Part shown: piece after piece, positions 15,305 through 18,938 of the stretch
Numbering within the stretch: position 1 is the stretch's first letter
Layout: each line of letters opens with the position of its first letter
Assembly: GCA_937902565.1 (NCBI GenBank)
Contig: CALFMX010000170.1
Coordinates: 1-18,938 of the forward strand
DNA from: an uncultured Spirochaetales bacterium
GTDB taxonomy: Bacteria; Spirochaetota; Spirochaetia; Sphaerochaetales; Sphaerochaetaceae
Length of the DNA stretch: 18,938 nucleotides
Direction of reading: 5' to 3'
The notes under the pieces: model-generated
What the model was told of the DNA's origin: nothing
Seen by the model: the letters and a program-made list of their open reading frames with translations, nothing else
Databases searched by the model: none
Made by a program: the position numbers and the translations under genes

Positions 15305-15865
15305 TTGACCGCAACCGAGCTCTTTTTCATAGCCTGTGGCTTGTCTATGGACACCTTTGCCATCTCGCTCTGCAAGGGACTGAGGATGCGCAAGGCAGAG
15401 CTCGGCCAAGGGCTCATCATCGCCCTCTCCTTCGCCCTCTTCCAGGCCGCCATGCCCATCATCGGGTGGGCAGTGGGTGTGCAGTTCAGTCACTTCCTCT
15501 GCTCGATGGCAAACTGGGTCGCATTCCTGATCCTGGCAGCCGTCGGTGCCAAGATGCTCTGGGATGCACTCCATGAAGAGGAGGGGTGTCCGATCGAGGC
15601 CTTCGACCGCATCCACCCCAAGGAGCTGATCGCTCTCAGCATCGCCACCAGCCTCGACGCGCTGGCGGTGGGCTTCTCCTTCAGTATCATGCAGGTGAAC
15701 ATCCTCACGGCAAGCGCCATCATAGCGGTGGTGACCTTCACCTTCAGCATCACAGCGGTCGCCATAGGCAACCGCTGGGGCATCAAATTACAGAAGAAGG
15801 CCGGTGTGGCCGGAGGGGTGATCCTCATGCTCATGGCAGTGAGGATCCTGCTTGGAGGCCACTAA
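15305..15865 (+). CDS. mntP: Manganese efflux pump MntP (YebN)
   Basis: A 186-residue inner-membrane protein with about six membrane segments. MntP exports Mn2+ and protects against manganese overload. The protein is an internal duplication: GLSMDTFAISL (12-22, with Asp16) and ATSLDALAVGF (114-124, with Asp118) are the paired acidic motifs of the two halves. The frame is open upstream to a TTG at 15248, but those residues look nothing like the family. Starting at the TTG at 15305, preceded by AAGGA, gives MTATELFFIACGLSMD, matching MntP length and N-terminus. It is divergent from hcp and convergent with araD; its TAA shares three bases with the araD stop codon. I looked for a yybP-ykoY manganese riboswitch in the leader and did not recognise one. 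Confidence 0.92.
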   Translation: MTATELFFIACGLSMDTFAISLCKGLRMRKAELGQGLIIALSFALFQAAMPIIGWAVGVQFSHFLCSMANWVAFLILAAVGAKMLWDALHEEEGCPIEAFDRIHPKELIALSIATSLDALAVGFSFSIMQVNILTASAIIAVVTFTFSITAVAIGNRWGIKLQKKAGVAGGVILMLMAVRILLGGH

Positions 15866-16572
15866 GCCTCTGAGTGACCATCCTGCCCATAGTACGCATC
15901 TGGCCCGTGTTTGCGTAGGTAGTGCTTGTCCTTGAGATAAGACGGCAACTCAGGAGTAGTGGGTCCAAGCGTTCGGGTCAGATAGGCCATCTTGCAGACC
16001 TCCTCCAACACGACTGCGTTATAAACGGATTCCATGCCATCCTTGCCCCATGTAAACGGTCCATGTCCAGCGACCAGTACCATTGGTTGCTCTTTAGGAC
16101 GTTTTTTCTTAAAGAGCTCGGCTACCAATACGCCAGTCTCATGCTCATAGTCCCCTTCTACCTGTTCCCGACTCATCATCGGCGTGCAAGGTATCGGCCT
16201 ATGCGTGTGGTCGGCATGGGTTGTGCCATAGAGAGGGACATCCAAGCCTGCTTGGGCCCAGGCAACAGCGTATGGTGAGTGGGTATGGGTAATACCACCA
16301 ATATCTTCAAAGCGTTGGTAGAGCACCAAGTGTGTCTTCATATCACTGCTCGGGCGCAGCGTGCCGGAAACGACATTTCCATCCAAATCCAACACCACCA
16401 TATCCGATGCCTGCATGCCGTCATAGGGGACCCCTGAGGGCTTGATAGCAAAGACACCCAACGAACGATCGATTTCACTGACGTTGCCCCATGTATAGAT
16501 GGCAAGCCGTTGTCTGGGAATCTCCATATTGGCGAGCCACGCTCGCTCTTTAAGCTCTTTGTATTTATTCAT
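15862..16572 (-). CDS. araD: L-ribulose-5-phosphate 4-epimerase (AraD/SgbE/UlaF family)
   Basis: A 236-residue class II aldolase-fold epimerase that converts L-ribulose 5-phosphate to D-xylulose 5-phosphate, feeding the pentose phosphate pathway. The zinc ligands are visible: His96 and His98 in THTHSPYAVAWAQ and His170 in AGHGPFTWG. Asp77, Asp121 and Tyr228 correspond to catalytic or structural residues of the E. coli enzyme (Asp76, Asp120, Tyr229). Length matches E. coli AraD (231). There are two adjacent ATGs; the one at 16572 has AAGGA 5 nt upstream and is preferred over 16575 and the frame start at 16593. It lies 68 nt downstream of the permease on the same strand, so it is probably in the transporter operon. 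No araA or araB is in view. AraD, UlaF and SgbE cannot be told apart from this sequence. Confidence 0.92.
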   Translation of the reverse strand: MNKYKELKERAWLANMEIPRQRLAIYTWGNVSEIDRSLGVFAIKPSGVPYDGMQASDMVVLDLDGNVVSGTLRPSSDMKTHLVLYQRFEDIGGITHTHSPYAVAWAQAGLDVPLYGTTHADHTHRPIPCTPMMSREQVEGDYEHETGVLVAELFKKKRPKEQPMVLVAGHGPFTWGKDGMESVYNAVVLEEVCKMAYLTRTLGPTTPELPSYLKDKHYLRKHGPDAYYGQDGHSEA

Positions 16573-16640
16573 CATTTTCCTTCCAAAAACCATAATCTAG
16601 GCTCTAGGTCCACCCTACATATTACAAAGCTGATGGCTCA

Positions 16641-18296
16641 TCACAGCGAGAGATCTTTTGTCTTAGACACACGGAAGAAAAGCAACAGAGACAACGTCGT
16701 AAAGGCAGTCAGGATAGAAGCTGAAGCTGCCGCAGCTCCATAGTTCCCACGCGACACAAAGATGTACGTTGCCAAAGTCAATGTTGTCGACCTAGAACTG
16801 TACAAAATGATTGATGAGCTCAATTCAGTCAAGATTGTAATCCAACTGAGAATGGCTCCAGCAACGATTCCATTGGCCATCAAAGGGATGGTAATCTTGA
16901 AGAATGTTTTTCCCCGGCTTGTGCCGAGGCTCTCGGCAGCCTCTTCTATTGTCTCTGGTATTTGCTGGAGTGTTGCCACACTACTTCTGATCGTATAAGG
17001 CATCCGTCGAATACTGATTGCTATGATTAGAATGAGTACAGTGCCTGTGAGGACGATGGGTTTTGAATTGTACGCAAGAACAAGAGAAATGCCTATTACA
17101 GAACCTGGAATAATATATGGTAGCATTGAAAGGGTATCAATCATGTCATTGAGCATGTTTTTGTGTCTGGTCACGAGATACGCCACCAACACAGCAATGA
17201 CTATGGTCACTACCAACGTCATGAGACCAATGTACAGCGTAGTCGTGACCGATGATCCCATCCGCTTGAAAAAGACCTCATAGTTCCGTAGAGAATACCC
17301 AGGCACAAAATCAGTTCCTGATGGACTCGTCTTTTTAAATGACGTATAAATCAAATATACCTGAGGTAAGAAAGAAACAGCAACAATTACATACGAATAG
17401 ACGTGCATCAATATGTTCGAAAGAGGCTTAGCCACTTTCTTCTTGATAGGATGCAAGGCACTCATCTTGAAACTGTAGTATTTGGAAACCGCCTTCTGAA
17501 TGAAGAAAAATGCCCCGGTGATAAAAATGGCGATGACGCTAATGGCAGCTGCAAAATTATGACTCGACCCGCTTTCCCCAACATACTGTTTGTAGATTTC
17601 GACAGAGAACGTCCGGTACCCCTCTCCTATCAGAAGAGGTGTCCCAAAATCCGCCATCGCACGGATAAAGACCATCAACGCAACTGCCAAGATAGCGGGG
17701 ATGCAGAGCTGAAGGGTAATTTTCCAGAACCTACTAAAGCCAGTACAACCCATGCCTTCAGATGCCTCAAGTAATGAGTTATCAATATTTTTCAGAGCAC
17801 CCGATACATATAGGTAAACCAATGGGAACATTTTGGTCGTCATCACGATCACTATTCCGCCAAAACCATAGATGCTCGGAATACTCACTCCAAACAGTGA
17901 GCGCAGGAACAACGTGGCCGTTCCGCCCCGGCCAAACAACAAAATCCAAGAATAGGCCCCGACAAAAGGCGCTGACATGGAACACAGGATTATGAGTACC
18001 TGCAACATTGTGCTGCCTCGTAGCCGGTAGACCGTATTGAAATATGCCAAAGGGATTCCAATCAACAATGAAAGTGCGGTTGCCCCGATGGCTACCTTGA
18101 TGCTGTTGAGCAAAGTAGATGAATAATACCTTTGGCTGAAGAATTTTTTGAAATATGCCAACGTGAATTGCCCTTCAGGATTGATTAGGGAGTTCTTCAA
18201 TATATTCAGCAAAGGAAACAAGATAAACATCAAAAAGAGCACAAACACCACTACAGAACACACGTCCCAAATATTCAATTTTCGTCGATGTGTCAT
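16641..18296 (-). CDS. ABC transporter permease, fused double-domain FbpB/AfuB type
   Basis: A 551-residue membrane protein carrying two permease domains in one chain, about 12 membrane segments, so one copy can form the whole channel. Each half has an EAA loop that docks the ATPase: EASEGMGCTGFSRFWKITLQL region (177-197) and EAAESLGTSRGKTFFKITIPL region (452-472). This architecture belongs to the family usually annotated as iron(III) permeases; some members (AfuB) instead carry sugar phosphates, and others carry phosphonates or thiamine. The GTG at 18302 would overlap the ATPase stop, but GGGAGGA lies 6 nt before the ATG at 18296, so that start is chosen. It lies between the ATPase and araD. 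No substrate-binding protein gene is in the window; it may lie beyond the right edge. GC content is clearly lower than in the housekeeping region. Confidence 0.9.
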   Translation of the reverse strand: MTHRRKLNIWDVCSVVVFVLFLMFILFPLLNILKNSLINPEGQFTLAYFKKFFSQRYYSSTLLNSIKVAIGATALSLLIGIPLAYFNTVYRLRGSTMLQVLIILCSMSAPFVGAYSWILLFGRGGTATLFLRSLFGVSIPSIYGFGGIVIVMTTKMFPLVYLYVSGALKNIDNSLLEASEGMGCTGFSRFWKITLQLCIPAILAVALMVFIRAMADFGTPLLIGEGYRTFSVEIYKQYVGESGSSHNFAAAISVIAIFITGAFFFIQKAVSKYYSFKMSALHPIKKKVAKPLSNILMHVYSYVIVAVSFLPQVYLIYTSFKKTSPSGTDFVPGYSLRNYEVFFKRMGSSVTTTLYIGLMTLVVTIVIAVLVAYLVTRHKNMLNDMIDTLSMLPYIIPGSVIGISLVLAYNSKPIVLTGTVLILIIAISIRRMPYTIRSSVATLQQIPETIEEAAESLGTSRGKTFFKITIPLMANGIVAGAILSWITILTELSSSIILYSSRSTTLTLATYIFVSRGNYGAAAASASILTAFTTLSLLLFFRVSKTKDLSL

Positions 18297-18298
18297 TC

Positions 18299-18938
18299 TC
18301 ACTCCTCCCGCTGAATCAGAGTGGTGCCATCCTCAGTAGCAGAAAAGACATTGATCTTTTCAGTTTTTACTTGCAGTTTGACACGATCACCCTTTGAAAG
18401 ATCGCCGCTTATCAAGGACTCGCGAATGATTTCAACAAGCTCACCGGACTCTAGTCTCATAAAATAGTGTGTATTCAGACCTAGGAACGTATTGTCCTCG
18501 ACCACCGCTTCAATGCCTTCATCATCCTTGCCATAACAGATGATAAACTCTTCAGGTCTTACTGAAATTTTAACGCTTTGCTCGGGAATTTTCTCCAAAG
18601 AGTCCAATTTTACCTCATATCCACTGGCAGTGAACCTAACTGTCTTATTTTTTGCTGTTCCTTCTAGGATATTGCTTCGCCCAATGAATGTGGCAACAAA
18701 CAGATTTGCTGGCCGTTGATATAAATCACGTGGTGTACCAATCTGCTGGATTACTCCAAAATTCATAACAGCAATCCGATCAGATATGGCCATTGCCTCC
18801 TCTTGGTCATGAGTCACGTATACTGTTGTTATCCCTATTGTATTCTGGATATCCTTAATGGCCTTGCGCATGTCAAGACGCAGTTTTGCATCCAAGTTTG
18901 AAAGAGGCTCATCCATCAACAGGACATTGGGTGAAATA
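18299..18938 (-). CDS. ABC transporter ATPase, FbpC/AfuC/PotA type (N-terminus outside the window)
   Basis: The C-terminal 212 residues of an importer ATPase. The visible part opens at Walker B, ISPNVLLMDEPLSNLDAKLR, with the D-loop SNLD, and continues to the H-loop VTHDQEEAMAISDRIAVM. A C-terminal TOBE-type regulatory domain follows (about the last 110 residues, including VKISVRPEEF). The Walker A and signature motifs must lie to the right of the window. Its TGA ends 2 nt before the permease ATG, and the permease ribosome binding site lies inside its last codons, so the two are probably translationally coupled. The family covers iron, polyamine, sugar and sugar-phosphate importers; the ATPase alone does not tell which. 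With the neighbouring fused permease it makes a complete motor-channel pair. Confidence 0.9.
   Translation of the reverse strand, partial: ISPNVLLMDEPLSNLDAKLRLDMRKAIKDIQNTIGITTVYVTHDQEEAMAISDRIAVMNFGVIQQIGTPRDLYQRPANLFVATFIGRSNILEGTAKNKTVRFTASGYEVKLDSLEKIPEQSVKISVRPEEFIICYGKDDEGIEAVVEDNTFLGLNTHYFMRLESGELVEIIRESLISGDLSKGDRVKLQVKTEKINVFSATEDGTTLIQREE
18303..18309 (-). promoter_or_regulatory. Ribosome binding site that fixes the permease start
   Basis: GGGAGGA on the minus strand, 6 nt before the ATG at 18296 and touching the alternative GTG at 18302, which is therefore too close to be used. Confidence 0.75.

Noticed and set aside
1..18938. CRISPR arrays, tRNA/rRNA genes, insertion sequences, phage genes
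   Set aside because: No regularly spaced repeats, cloverleaf-like segments, transposase motifs or terminal inverted repeats were recognised on reading. This was by eye, so a short or divergent element could have been missed.

Overview
The window looks like part of a bacterial chromosome from an anaerobe or facultative anaerobe. Most of it is GC-rich, densely packed core housekeeping DNA. The last ~3 kb is visibly poorer in GC and carries a transport/sugar-metabolism module. A class I hybrid cluster protein, an EpmA/EF-P pair and the helicase architecture would fit a spirochaete (Sphaerochaeta/Treponema relatives). That placement is my inference from general protein character; no rRNA or other marker is present to prove it.

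Layout. (1) Positions 37-4199, minus strand: a DEAD-box RNA helicase, an ABC exporter half-transporter and a PlsC-type acyltransferase follow each other with 1-13 nt gaps and read as one operon. A further gene may begin at the left edge. (2) Positions 4315-11640, minus strand: mnmE, mnmG, rsmG, ftsK and a class IV PLP aminotransferase form a compact operon with 1-23 nt gaps or short overlaps. MnmE and MnmG together modify the tRNA wobble uridine, RsmG methylates 16S rRNA, and FtsK pumps chromosomal DNA at division. (3) Positions 11640-11697: a 56-nt divergent promoter region between mnmE and epmA. (4) Positions 11697-13414, plus strand: epmA and its substrate gene efp, separated by a likely terminator and closed by a strong one. 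(5) Positions 13490-15124, minus: hcp, a class I hybrid cluster protein. Positions 15305-15865, plus: mntP, a manganese exporter. The 180-nt divergent gap between them holds a 7+7 inverted repeat and recognisable promoter elements. (6) Positions 15862-18938, minus: an ABC ATPase (cut by the window edge), a fused double-domain permease of the FbpB/AfuB type, and araD (L-ribulose-5-phosphate 4-epimerase).

How the genes work together. Much of the left and middle is about translation quality: tRNA wobble modification, rRNA methylation, an RNA helicase, and EF-P with its lysine ligase. Hcp and MntP are stress/metal functions sharing an upstream region. The right-hand module is the most interesting. 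Its transporter family is normally labelled 'iron(III)', but the AfuABC branch is known to import sugar phosphates. Here the transporter genes are followed by an enzyme that acts on a pentose phosphate, so a phosphorylated-sugar uptake pathway is a reasonable hypothesis. No CRISPR array, tRNA, rRNA, transposase or phage gene was seen, and no gene-free stretch exceeds 300 nt.
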